A model generated the notes under the pieces. That model did no database searches, had not been told where the DNA came from, and worked only from the letters and a program-made list of their open reading frames with translations. Source: SCN-69-37 sp044507065 (GTDB lineage: Bacteria; Acidobacteriota; Vicinamibacteria; Vicinamibacterales; SCN-69-37). From it: DNA of 64,000 bases. Positions 11,486 to 18,998 of this stretch are shown piece after piece (the first letter of the stretch is position 1; the number at the start of each line of letters is the position of its first letter). The DNA is taken from the NCBI GenBank assembly GCA_044507065.1, contig JBIQJY010000011.1, positions 1-64,000 of the forward strand. The letters are read 5' to 3'. The position numbers and the translations under genes are program-made.

Positions 11486-12163
11486 TCACCCGCTGTGATC
11501 GGCCACGCGCTCCACGAAGGCGGCCAATCGATCGAGTCCGAGGGCCGCGGCCGCGTCGGCCAGTCGAGCCGCGCGCGCCTCCGGCGCCTCCCGGAGCGCG
11601 TCGGCCACGGCCGACAACTCGGAACTGGGCGACGAGATCCAGGTGACCGTCGAGAGCCCGCATCGTGCGCCGCGCATGGAAAAGAAATGTCCCACGGCGC
11701 GGAACGTGAAGTACCACGAGACCACATTGGGTCCCGGGATGAAGAAAAGGGCCGGTCCGGTGATGGCGACGAGCAACCCGTCGATGACCATCCAGCGGCG
11801 GTGCCGGCCGTAGTCGGCCTCGAGCTCGCGGCAGGTAATCGCGATCGCCTGGGGCCCGTCGAGCAGGTCGGGATGCACGAGCGTGGCGGACGACTCGTAT
11901 CGGAGGTTCCAGAGCAGGCGCTGCTCGGCGACGGCCTCGGCAATCTTGCGGGTCACGAAGCGCCGGATGCGGCCGCGGCCGGGATCGTCGGTGCCCCCTC
12001 GCTGCTGCTCCTCGCCCTCGTTGACGGCCCGGCGGAATGACGCCTTCAGACGGTCGAGCCACGAGGCCGGCTCGCGCTCCTCCTCTGCTTCGCCGGTGAC
12101 AGTTGACGCTTCACAATAGAGGGCGTACCGGGTCGAACTGGCGGGAACGAGATAGACGTCCAT
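11486..12163 (-). CDS. Mit_KHE1-like (mitochondrial K+/H+ exchange-related) protein
   Basis: This encodes 225 residues. A central segment, LVHPDLLDGPQAI then RRWMVIDGLLVAITGPAL, FFIPGPNVVSWYFTFRAVGH and FFSMRGA, closely resembles the family named after yeast proteins affecting mitochondrial K+/H+ exchange (PF10173, from memory). The two hydrophobic stretches around residues 125-160 look like a membrane hairpin. The C-terminal third is Ala/Arg-rich and helical. It lies divergent to gatC and 29 bp upstream of lpxD. The assignment is by pattern memory and should be checked; the biochemical role in bacteria is unknown. Proximity to a potassium-channel operon may be a coincidence. Confidence 0.6.
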   Translation of the reverse strand: MDVYLVPASSTRYALYCEASTVTGEAEEEREPASWLDRLKASFRRAVNEGEEQQRGGTDDPGRGRIRRFVTRKIAEAVAEQRLLWNLRYESSATLVHPDLLDGPQAIAITCRELEADYGRHRRWMVIDGLLVAITGPALFFIPGPNVVSWYFTFRAVGHFFSMRGARCGLSTVTWISSPSSELSAVADALREAPEARAARLADAAAALGLDRLAAFVERVADHSG

Positions 12164-12261
12164 GCTGGAGGTACGATTCCGGTCGGTCGGCAGTATCGAG
12201 CCGGCATCACTCGCGTGGGAGCGCGGTCGCCGTAGGTGAACATGCTAGCATCCTGAAGCGC

Positions 12262-12555
12262 ATGGCCACCCGACCCGACATCGACGTCATTGCCGTTGCC
12301 AGCCTGGCCCGCCTGGCACTGACACCGGCAGAGGTCGAGCTCTTCTCGACACAGCTGGCCGACATCCTGGCGTACGCCGAAGCCGTGCAGCAGATCGATA
12401 CGACGGGTGTCCCGCCGACGTCGCATCCCGGCGCGGCCGCGCCCGTGTGGCGCGAGGACGTTGTCGCAGCCTCGCTCCCACGCGATCAGGCACTGGCCGA
12501 GGCGCCCGGCACGACGCCGCGCAGCGGACTGTTCAAGGTTCCGAAGGTACTCTGA
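12262..12555 (+). CDS. gatC: Asp/Glu-tRNA(Asn/Gln) amidotransferase subunit C
   Basis: This encodes 97 residues. It is the small stabilising subunit of GatCAB, which amidates mischarged Asp-tRNA(Asn) and/or Glu-tRNA(Gln). It shows ASLARLALTPAEVELFSTQL, ILAYAEAVQQIDTTGVPPTSH and the C-terminal LFKVPKVL, all typical of GatC. The ATG at 12262 is preceded by a TAGCAT hexamer 10 nt away and no clear Shine-Dalgarno sequence. gatA begins 3 bp after its stop. gatB is not in this window and must lie elsewhere. Confidence 0.95.
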   Translation: MATRPDIDVIAVASLARLALTPAEVELFSTQLADILAYAEAVQQIDTTGVPPTSHPGAAAPVWREDVVAASLPRDQALAEAPGTTPRSGLFKVPKVL

Positions 12556-12558
12556 CGC

Positions 12559-14007
12559 ATGGCCGATTCGCTGCCGACGGCGCGCGACATCCGCGACGCC
12601 ATCCTGGCCGGGACCACCACGGCCCAAGCCACGTGTGAAGCCGCACTCACCCGGATCGCCGACGCCGACGGGACCCTCCACGCCTTTCACCTCGTCGATG
12701 CCGAGCGCGCCCTCGCGCGTGCACGCGCGCTCGACCGCGGCGAGGCTCCGACCGGCCCCCTGCACGGTGTTCCTGTCGCGCTGAAGGACAACATCACCGT
12801 CGCGGGCATGAAGACGACGGCCGGTTCGAAGATGCTCGAGCACTACACGCCACCCTACGACGCCACGGTGGTGCGCAAGCTCGAGGCGGCCGGCGCCGTC
12901 ATCATCGGCAAGACGATTTGTGACGAGTTCTCGATGGGATCATCGACGGAGAACTCGGCGTTCGGCCCGGCACGCAACCCCTGGGCCACCGACCGGGTAC
13001 CGGGCGGTTCGAGCGGCGGATCGGCCGTTGCCGTGGCCGCCGGCATGACCCCGCTCGCGCTCGGCTCCGATACCGGCGGGTCGATCCGCCAGCCCGCCGC
13101 GTTCTGTGGCGTGGTGGGGATGAAGCCCACCTACGGGCGCGTGTCCCGGTACGGTCTCATCGCCTACGCATCGTCGCTCGACCAGATTGGACCATTTGCA
13201 CGCACGGTCGCCGACGCCGCGTTGTGCCTGGACGTGATTGCAGGCGCCGATCCCCAGGACGCCACGGCGGCGGCCGTCGATGCGCCGAGGCTCGCCGATG
13301 CGCTGACCGGTGAGGTGCGCGGGTTGAGGGTCGGTGTGCCGCGATCGTGGCTGCGCGAGGGCCTCGACGCCGATGTCTCGCGCGCGTTCGACGAGAGCCT
13401 GGCACTGCTCGAACAACTCGGCGCGACCTTGCACGACGTGGAGCTGCCCCACAGCCGGGCGGCCGTTCCCACCTACTACCTGGTGGCCACGGCGGAGGCC
13501 AGCTCGAACCTCGCACGCTACGACGGCGTCCGCTACGGACTGCGCGTACCCGATGCGACATCGCTGGGCGACATGTACGACCGCACGCGCGATCAGGGCT
13601 TCGGCGCCGAGGTCAAGCGCCGCATCATGCTCGGCACCTACATCCTGAGCGCGGGATACTACGACGCCTACTACATCAAGGCGCAGCAGGTCCGCACGCT
13701 GATCCGGCGCGACTTCGACGCGGCGTTCGAAACCGTCGACGTCATCGCCACGCCGACGACGCCCACCGCCGCGTTCCCCCTGGGCGCACTCAACGACAAT
13801 CCGCTGCAGATGTATCTGGCCGACACGTTCACGGTGAGCGCACCGCTGGCCGGCCTGCCGGCGCTCAGTGTGCCCTGCGGTCTGACGAGTGAACAGTTGC
13901 CGGTGGGACTTCAGTTAACGGGTCGGACATGGGACGAGGCCACGATCCTGCGCGCGGCCGACGCATTCGAACGTGCGCGCGGTACGCTCGGCATCCCGGT
14001 CGGCTGA
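12559..14007 (+). CDS. gatA: Asp/Glu-tRNA(Asn/Gln) amidotransferase subunit A
   Basis: This encodes 482 residues. It is the amidase subunit that releases ammonia from glutamine for tRNA-dependent amidation. The amidase signature is complete: the catalytic Lys is in GVPVALKDNITVAG, and the two serines are in PGGSSGGSAVAVAAG and LGSDTGGSIRQPAAF. GVVGMKPTYGRVSRYGL follows as in all GatA proteins. Length and C-terminus (LPVGLQLTGRTWDEATIL) are normal. It is translationally close to gatC and forms a two-gene operon. Confidence 0.97.
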   Translation: MADSLPTARDIRDAILAGTTTAQATCEAALTRIADADGTLHAFHLVDAERALARARALDRGEAPTGPLHGVPVALKDNITVAGMKTTAGSKMLEHYTPPYDATVVRKLEAAGAVIIGKTICDEFSMGSSTENSAFGPARNPWATDRVPGGSSGGSAVAVAAGMTPLALGSDTGGSIRQPAAFCGVVGMKPTYGRVSRYGLIAYASSLDQIGPFARTVADAALCLDVIAGADPQDATAAAVDAPRLADALTGEVRGLRVGVPRSWLREGLDADVSRAFDESLALLEQLGATLHDVELPHSRAAVPTYYLVATAEASSNLARYDGVRYGLRVPDATSLGDMYDRTRDQGFGAEVKRRIMLGTYILSAGYYDAYYIKAQQVRTLIRRDFDAAFETVDVIATPTTPTAAFPLGALNDNPLQMYLADTFTVSAPLAGLPALSVPCGLTSEQLPVGLQLTGRTWDEATILRAADAFERARGTLGIPVG

Positions 14008-14022
14008 CGGACCGATTCCCGG

Positions 14023-14220
14023 TCAGCGCCCGCGAGCCCTGTTGGGCCGCCAGACAGCAATGAGCGCGACGAGCCCGGACAGCGCGGAGATGGCCAGCAC
14101 GACACGACTGGCCATGGCACCGGCCGGCGGCTGGTTCTGGCCCGTCCATTGCCAGCCGACCACCACCGCAAAGAGGATCACCAGCACGAATATCGTCACG
14201 AGCGTTCGGACAAGCGCCAT
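14023..14220 (-). CDS. Small two-helix membrane protein, unknown function
   Basis: This encodes 65 residues starting MALVRTLVTIF. Two hydrophobic segments, at about residues 5-23 and 38-56, flank a short polar loop containing WTGQNQPPAGA; the tail is basic (WRPNRARGR), suggesting both ends are in the cytoplasm. A good Shine-Dalgarno (GGGGAAGGACG) lies just before the ATG at 14220, which supports a real gene. It converges with gatA, and the stops are 16 bp apart. No family was recognised. Confidence 0.6.
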   Translation of the reverse strand: MALVRTLVTIFVLVILFAVVVGWQWTGQNQPPAGAMASRVVLAISALSGLVALIAVWRPNRARGR

Positions 14221-14306
14221 TACGTCCTTCCCCTGACTGCAACCGGGCGCGATCCTCGCAGCCGCCCCTCCCGTCGTCAATAGTGGATTCCGGCTACCCG
14301 CGGCAC

Positions 14307-14339
14307 AAAAAAAAGGCCGGGCAGTCATCCTGCCCGGCC
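14307..14339 (-). terminator. Rho-independent terminator of the first Hsp20 gene
   Basis: A perfect 10-bp GC-rich stem (14315-14324 with 14330-14339, loop TCATC) is followed on the minus strand by eight T residues (A8 at 14307-14314 on the plus strand). It lies 36 bp past the stop of the minus-strand Hsp20 gene, so it ends that transcript. Confidence 0.92.
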
Positions 14340-14374
14340 CTCTGTGGCCCGTTCTGGCCCCGGTGCCACGACCA

Positions 14375-14812
14375 TCAACCGCTAATCGCGATCTGGCGTG
14401 GGCGGGTCTCTTCACGGCGTGGCAACGTCACGGTGAGCACGCCATCCTTGTAGTCGGCCTCGACGCGCGCGGCGTCGATGGTGGCCGGCAGCGAGAAGCT
14501 GCGGCGGAACGAACCATAGCCGCGCTCGACGCGATGGTACGTGTCGCCCTCGGACTTCTTCTCGAACTTCCGCTCGCCCTGAATCGTCAGGACGTCGTTC
14601 TCGAAGGTGACCTTGATGTCCTCCCGTCTCATGTCGGGCAGTTCGACGCGCACGACGACGTTCTTCTCGGCCGTCTCGACGATGTCGACGGGCGGAACCC
14701 AGGCTCCGGGCGAGATCGGCTCACCTTGCCAGGCCGCTTCGAACATCCGGTTCAGGCGGTCAATCTCCATGGCCGCGAGGCCGGAAACGGGACTCCAACG
14801 TGTCAATGTCAT
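14375..14812 (-). CDS. Hsp20/alpha-crystallin small heat-shock protein
   Basis: This encodes 145 residues. The alpha-crystallin domain runs from about residue 42 (PPVDIVETAEKNVVVRVELP) to the C-terminus, with the conserved VERGYGSFRRSFSLP and DGVLTVTLPR strands. The short C-terminal tail RPRQIAISG carries an IxI-like element used for oligomer contacts. The start at 14812 has a strong Shine-Dalgarno (GGAAGGAGG). It acts as an ATP-independent holdase in the cytoplasm. It is monocistronic, with a terminator behind it and an AT-rich control region in front shared with a divergent second Hsp20 gene. Confidence 0.95.
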   Translation of the reverse strand: MTLTRWSPVSGLAAMEIDRLNRMFEAAWQGEPISPGAWVPPVDIVETAEKNVVVRVELPDMRREDIKVTFENDVLTIQGERKFEKKSEGDTYHRVERGYGSFRRSFSLPATIDAARVEADYKDGVLTVTLPRREETRPRQIAISG

Positions 14813-14893
14813 TTGCGTTCCTCCTTCCTGATGTTTCTGCGTATAGGGGGCCGGGCGCCTGTTCGGCCGCCACATCCCCCCGAACTCACTACC

Positions 14894-14952
14894 ATTTTGC
14901 ACCTGATATGAGTGTTTGTCAAGCATCATGTATTAGTGTTTACAACTCATAT
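14894..14952. promoter_or_regulatory. Hsp20 divergent control region: promoter plus repeated operator-like motifs
   Basis: On the minus strand TTGACA (14917-14922) and CAAAAT (14894-14899), 17 bp apart, form a sigma70-type promoter for the left Hsp20 gene, giving a leader of about 75 nt. The region is strikingly AT-rich. TATGAGTGTTT (14907-14917) recurs as TATTAGTGTTT (14931-14941), and ATATGAGT (14906-14913) is mirrored by ACTCATAT (14945-14952). The repeats enclose the -35 box, so a repressor probably binds here. The regulator is not identified; the motif is only loosely like HAIR and is not CIRCE. Confidence 0.6.
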
Positions 14953-15076
14953 TATGAACCGATTGCGTGCGTTGTGGCCACGGTCTTCGCGCCCCGTTCG
15001 CGGAAACACCCCAGGGCGTCCTGTGGTCTTTGCCCGCCCGGACGAATGCGCCGGGACGCAGGCATATGATGTTGCG

Positions 15077-15514
15077 GTGAGTGAAACGTTCCTTGGCGCG
15101 GCCGATCTGGCGGAAGATGCCCGTCAGCTCCTCGCCGAACTGGATAAGGATGTGCCCGGCGCCGCGGCAATCAATACGGACTGCCGGCCACCCGTCGACG
15201 TATTCGAGACCGCCACAGCCGTCGAGATCGTGGCCGACGTCCCGGGCGTGTCCCCAGAGTCGGTCCGCGTCGCCATCCGACGCAACACCCTGCTGATTGT
15301 CGGCGCCAAAGCCGCGGCCGCCGTCGACCGCGCGGCGCGCTTTCACATTGCCGAACGCAGCTACGGCCGGTTTGCGCGCGTCGTGCGCCTCAACGGGGCG
15401 TTCGACGCCACGCGCGCCAGCGCCCGGGTTCAGGCCGGACAGTTGCGCATCACCCTCCCCAGACTCGAGGAGCGGCGCGGCCGCATCCTCCGTATCCCGG
15501 TGGAACGCGCATGA
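15077..15514 (+). CDS. Divergent Hsp20-family protein
   Basis: This encodes 145 residues from a GTG at 15077. A helical N-terminus (AEDARQLLAELDKDVPG) precedes an alpha-crystallin domain: PPVDVFETATAVEIVADVPG, then RSYGRFARVVRLNGAFD and QLRITLPRLEERRGR. It lacks the IxI tail of typical sHsps. The GTG was chosen because domain homology begins just after it and a TATGAT hexamer lies 6 nt upstream, giving a leaderless message; a longer frame reaches into the control region but is Arg/Pro-rich. It overlaps ymdB by 4 bp (ATGA), so chaperone and ymdB are translationally coupled. Confidence 0.85.
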   Translation: MSETFLGAADLAEDARQLLAELDKDVPGAAAINTDCRPPVDVFETATAVEIVADVPGVSPESVRVAIRRNTLLIVGAKAAAAVDRAARFHIAERSYGRFARVVRLNGAFDATRASARVQAGQLRITLPRLEERRGRILRIPVERA

Positions 15515-16344
15515 CCCGTCTGCTCTTCATTGGTGACATCGTCGGCAAGCCCGGACGCGAACTCGTCCGTCGCGCGCTGGCGCCGCTCGTCGCACATCAC
15601 CGGATCGACCTGGTCATTGCCAATGGCGAAAATGCAGCCGCTGGCTTCGGGATTACGCCCGACCTGGCCGACGACCTGTTTTCGTTCGGCGTTCAGGTCA
15701 TCACGGGCGGCAACCACAGCTGGGACAAGAAGGAAATCTTCTCCTACATGCCCGCGCATCCGCGGCTGCTGCGCCCGTCGAACTTCCCCGCGGGCGCACC
15801 GGGCCATGGTCGGGTTGTCGTGACGGCAACCAACGGCGTGTCGGTCGGCGTCATCAACACGATGGGCCGGGTGTTCATGACGGCCCTCGATGATCCCTTC
15901 GCCGGCGTACTCGCCGACATCGACGCGGTGAAAGCCGACGGTGCCCAGATCGTCTTCGTGGACTTCCATGCCGAGGCGACATCGGAAAAGGTCGCCATGG
16001 GGTGGCACCTCGACGGCCGCGTGGCGGCCGTTGTGGGCACGCACACGCACGTGCCGACGGCCGACGCCCGAGTGCTGCCCCAGGGCACCGCGTACATCAC
16101 GGATGTCGGCATGACCGGGCCGCACGATTCGGTCATCGGCGTCGAGCGGCACGCGGTCGTGCAGCGGTTCCTCACCGGCCTGCCGCAGCGGTTCGAAACG
16201 GCGCGCGACAATCCACGACTGAACGCCGTGATCGTCACCGCCGACGAAGCCACGGGGCGTGCGACGGCCATCGAACGCATCGGACTGTCGGACGACGACG
16301 TCGAGGCTCTCGTCGCGCGGCCAGTCGACGCGGTGCCTCGCTAG
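15511..16344 (+). CDS. ymdB: YmdB-family metallophosphoesterase
   Basis: This encodes 277 residues. The calcineurin-like fold of the YmdB/TIGR00282 family is plain: LLFIGDIVGKPGRELV, LVIANGENAAAGFGIT, VITGGNHSWDKKE, FVDFHAEATSEKVAMGWHLD, and VVGTHTHVPTADARVLP. The Asp, Asn and His residues of these motifs bind a binuclear metal centre. The Bacillus enzyme hydrolyses 2',3'-cAMP and affects colony and biofilm fate; whether this one does so is unknown. It follows the second Hsp20 by ATGA overlap and precedes xseA by 8 bp. Confidence 0.95.
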   Translation: MTRLLFIGDIVGKPGRELVRRALAPLVAHHRIDLVIANGENAAAGFGITPDLADDLFSFGVQVITGGNHSWDKKEIFSYMPAHPRLLRPSNFPAGAPGHGRVVVTATNGVSVGVINTMGRVFMTALDDPFAGVLADIDAVKADGAQIVFVDFHAEATSEKVAMGWHLDGRVAAVVGTHTHVPTADARVLPQGTAYITDVGMTGPHDSVIGVERHAVVQRFLTGLPQRFETARDNPRLNAVIVTADEATGRATAIERIGLSDDDVEALVARPVDAVPR

Positions 16345-16352
16345 CCGCCACC

Positions 16353-17732
16353 ATGCCCGGTCCGTCCCTGCCCTTCGACAACGAGCCACCCGCGACGGTG
16401 CCGCCATGGACGGTGTCCCGGCTTACCGCCGCCATCCGCGGCACGCTCGAGCGCACGTTCTCGTCGGTCATCGTCGAGGGCGAGATTTCGAACTGCCGCC
16501 AGTGGAGTTCCGGCCACCTGTACTTCACGTTGAAGGACGATCTGGCTCAACTGAAGGCGGTGATGTTCCGCACGGCCGTTCGCACGTTGAAGTTCCGACC
16601 GCAGGACGGCATGCACGTGCTGGTGCGGGGGCGCCTCGGCGTGTACGACGCCAAGGGCGAATACCAGATCGTCTGCGACACGCTCGAGCCGCACGGTCTT
16701 GGCGCACGCCAGGCCGCGTTCGAGGCACTCAAGCGACAACTGCAGACCGAGGGACTCTTCGACGGGAGCCGCAAGCGGCCGCTGCCGGTCCTGCCGCGCC
16801 GGATCGGCGTGGTGACCTCGCTCGATGGCGCGGCCGTCCGTGACATCGTCCGCGTGCTGGTCACGCGTCATCCGTCCGCGCGCATCCTCGTGCGCGCGGC
16901 ACGCGTTCAGGGAGAGGGCGCGGCCGACGATCTGGTGCGCGCGCTCGCGGCCATCACCCGTGTGCCCGATGTCGACGTCATCATCATCGGCCGCGGTGGC
17001 GGTTCCGCCGAAGACCTCGATGCGTTCAACGACGAGCGGCTGGCGCGGGCCATTGCCGGCACGCGCGTGCCTGTCGTCTCCGCCGTGGGGCACGAGGTGG
17101 ACTTCACCATTGCGGACTTCGTCGCCGACGTGCGCGCCGCGACGCCGTCGAACGCGGCGGAGCTGGTCGTCGACCGCGCCGACAACTTCGTGGCGCGCAT
17201 CGATCGGGCACGCCGCCGACTGGCCTCGGCGCTCTCGATTGGCAACGCGCGAAAGGCCCAGCGCCTGCAACGGCTGCAGGCGCAACTGGGCCGCTGGCCC
17301 ACGGTGCTGGTCCTGCGCGATCGCGACGTGCATCAGATCGGCCGGCGGCTCGAACGCGCGGTGACGGCTCGGGTCGCCAGCGACGCGCAGCGGCTCGAGC
17401 GTCTGCGTCGGCGCCTCGAGGCCCGGGATCTGCGCCGTGTGGCGGCCATGCTCCAGACGCGCGTCGCCACGGCAGGCGGTCGTCTGCATACCGCAATCGC
17501 GCGCCGCCGAGACGCGGCCGCTGCCGATGTCGGCACGCTCTCGGCGCGCCTCGACGCCTTGAGCCCGCTGGCCGTCCTCGGGCGCGGATACGCGGTGTGC
17601 TGGAATGCCGGTCGCGACGGTATCATTCGTTCGGCGGATGCGGTCTCTCCGGGCGACCGCGTCCACGTGACGCTGGCCGAGGGGGAACTGAGCTGCCGCG
17701 TCGATCTCGCGCGGCTCGACCGCACGCAATGA
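16353..17732 (+). CDS. xseA: Exodeoxyribonuclease VII large subunit
   Basis: This encodes 459 residues. It is the catalytic subunit of ExoVII, which degrades single-stranded DNA from both ends. The N-terminal OB-fold (TFSSVIVEGEISNCRQWSSG, GHLYFTLKDDLAQLKAVMF) is followed by the catalytic domain with LPRRIGVVTSLDGAAVRDI, IIIGRGGGSAEDLDAFNDE and VVSAVGHEVDFTIADFVAD, then a long coiled coil that recruits XseB. The start is the ATG at 16353, just after ymdB. Its TGA overlaps the xseB ATG (17729-17732). Confidence 0.97.
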   Translation: MPGPSLPFDNEPPATVPPWTVSRLTAAIRGTLERTFSSVIVEGEISNCRQWSSGHLYFTLKDDLAQLKAVMFRTAVRTLKFRPQDGMHVLVRGRLGVYDAKGEYQIVCDTLEPHGLGARQAAFEALKRQLQTEGLFDGSRKRPLPVLPRRIGVVTSLDGAAVRDIVRVLVTRHPSARILVRAARVQGEGAADDLVRALAAITRVPDVDVIIIGRGGGSAEDLDAFNDERLARAIAGTRVPVVSAVGHEVDFTIADFVADVRAATPSNAAELVVDRADNFVARIDRARRRLASALSIGNARKAQRLQRLQAQLGRWPTVLVLRDRDVHQIGRRLERAVTARVASDAQRLERLRRRLEARDLRRVAAMLQTRVATAGGRLHTAIARRRDAAAADVGTLSARLDALSPLAVLGRGYAVCWNAGRDGIIRSADAVSPGDRVHVTLAEGELSCRVDLARLDRTQ

Positions 17733-17913
17733 CTCAGGGCGTCGCGCCTCGCGCGGCAGCCGGGAATACGATGTCCGACACCATCAAAGACTTCGAATCG
17801 GCAATTGCCGAACTCGAGCAGATCGTCGCGAAACTCGAAGCGGGCGATCTGCCACTCGACGCGTCGCTCGGCCTGTTCGAACGCGGCGTGGCCCTCTCGC
17901 GGTACTGCCACGA
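17729..17913 (+). CDS. xseB: Exodeoxyribonuclease VII small subunit, cut by an assembly gap
   Basis: The first 61 codons are visible before the run of Ns. The sequence TIKDFESAIAELEQIVAKLE followed by AGDLPLDASLGLFERGVAL is the diagnostic helical hairpin of XseB, several copies of which bind the XseA coiled coil. Translation may start at 17729 (ATG overlapping the xseA stop) or at 17771 (MSDTIKD), which fits the family better. The last 20-30 residues and the stop are hidden in the gap. The frame reads through the Ns into ispA only by chance. Confidence 0.9.
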
Positions 17914-18013
17914 NNNNNNNNNNNNNNNNNNNNNNNNNNNNNNNNNNNNNNNNNNNNNNNNNNNNNNNNNNNNNNNNNNNNNNNNNNNNNNNNNNNNNNN
18001 NNNNNNNNNNNNN
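17914..18013. other. Assembly gap (100 N), true length unknown
   Basis: There are exactly 100 Ns, the usual placeholder for an unsized scaffold gap. It starts inside xseB and ends inside ispA. A complete ispA is near 290-300 residues and only 77 are visible, so about 650 bp of ispA plus the end of xseB must be missing. The real gap is probably 0.7-0.8 kb, if nothing else was inserted. Confidence 0.97.
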
Positions 18014-18247
18014 TTCCAGATCGTCGACGACGTCCTGGACGTGGAAGGGTCGGCTGCCGATCTCGGCAAGACGGCCGGCAAGGACGCGGCGGCCGGCAAG
18101 CTGACATTTCCCGCGCTCTACGGCGTCGACCGCTCGCGGCAGCTCGCCGCCGAGTGCATCGAGCGGGCAACGGCCGCCATCGATGGCGCCGGGCTTGGCG
18201 GGCGGCTGACGCAACTCGCGGCCTGGAGCCTCGAGCGGCGCTCGTAG
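18014..18247 (+). CDS. ispA: Polyprenyl (farnesyl/geranylgeranyl) diphosphate synthase, C-terminal fragment
   Basis: Seventy-seven residues remain after the gap. They begin at the second Asp-rich motif region, FQIVDDVLDVEG, followed by AADLGKTAGKDAAAGKLTFP, a sequence typical of IspA-type short-chain prenyl synthases. The enzyme condenses IPP with allylic diphosphates to C15 or C20 products for quinone and undecaprenyl synthesis. The first DDxxD motif and chain-length determinants are in the gap, so the exact product cannot be given. It lies between xseB and tlyA, a conserved neighbourhood. Confidence 0.93.
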   Translation, partial: FQIVDDVLDVEGSAADLGKTAGKDAAAGKLTFPALYGVDRSRQLAAECIERATAAIDGAGLGGRLTQLAAWSLERRS

Positions 18248-18251
18248 GCCG

Positions 18252-18998
18252 ATGGCGAAGTCGCGGCTCGACGTCGTCATGGTCGCGCGGGGCCTCGCGC
18301 CGACGCGCGAGCGGGCGCGCGCCCTGATCCTGGCCGGTCACGTCAGTGTCGCCGGCACCACCGTCACCAAGGCCGGTGCGCCGGTCACCGACGACGCCGA
18401 CATCGTGCTGCGGCAGCCCGACCACCCGTGGGTCGGCCGCGGCGGTCTCAAGCTCGACCATGCCCTTCAGGCGTTCGGCGTCGACGTCGGCGGGCGCGTC
18501 GCCCTCGACATCGGGGCTTCGACAGGCGGATTCACCGACGTGCTCCTGGCGCGCGGCGCCACGCGCGTCGTTGCCGTCGACGTCGGCACGGCGCAACTCG
18601 ACTGGCGGCTGCGCACCGACCCGCGCGTGATCTCAATCGAGGGCCTGAACGCGCGTCACCTGACGCGCGATGCGCTGCCGCCCGACATGCAGCCGTTCGC
18701 GATCGTCACCATCGACGTGTCGTTCATATCGCTCGCGCACATCCTGCCGGTCGTGCCGCCCCTGCTCGCCCGAGACGGGCGCGTCATCGCGCTGGTGAAG
18801 CCGCAGTTCGAGGCCGGTCGAGAGGAAGTGGGCGCCGGCGGCATCGTGCGCGATCCCGCCGTTCATCGCCGCGTCGTCGAGACCGTAGCCGACGCGGCGC
18901 ATCGGGTAGGATTGGTCCGGCTCGGAGTGGAACCCTCGCCGATTACCGGAGCCGAAGGTAACCAGGAATTCCTCATGCTGCTGGCTCACCATGACTGA
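18252..18998 (+). CDS. tlyA: TlyA-family rRNA 2'-O-methyltransferase
   Basis: This encodes 248 residues. An N-terminal S4 RNA-binding domain (RLDVVMVARGLAPTRERARA) precedes an FtsJ-like SAM methyltransferase with motif I ALDIGASTGGFTDVLL, VVAVDVGTAQLDWRL, and the late IALVKPQFEAGREEVG. TlyA in Mycobacterium methylates 16S and 23S rRNA and gives capreomycin sensitivity; some relatives were called haemolysins. It starts 4 bp after ispA and overlaps nadK by 8 bp. In many bacteria dxs lies between ispA and tlyA; here it does not. Confidence 0.95.
   Translation: MAKSRLDVVMVARGLAPTRERARALILAGHVSVAGTTVTKAGAPVTDDADIVLRQPDHPWVGRGGLKLDHALQAFGVDVGGRVALDIGASTGGFTDVLLARGATRVVAVDVGTAQLDWRLRTDPRVISIEGLNARHLTRDALPPDMQPFAIVTIDVSFISLAHILPVVPPLLARDGRVIALVKPQFEAGREEVGAGGIVRDPAVHRRVVETVADAAHRVGLVRLGVEPSPITGAEGNQEFLMLLAHHD

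Noticed and set aside
17597..18247. A single 216-residue gene reading through the Ns
   Set aside because: The two ends belong to different families (XseB and a prenyl diphosphate synthase); the frame is joined only by placeholder Ns.
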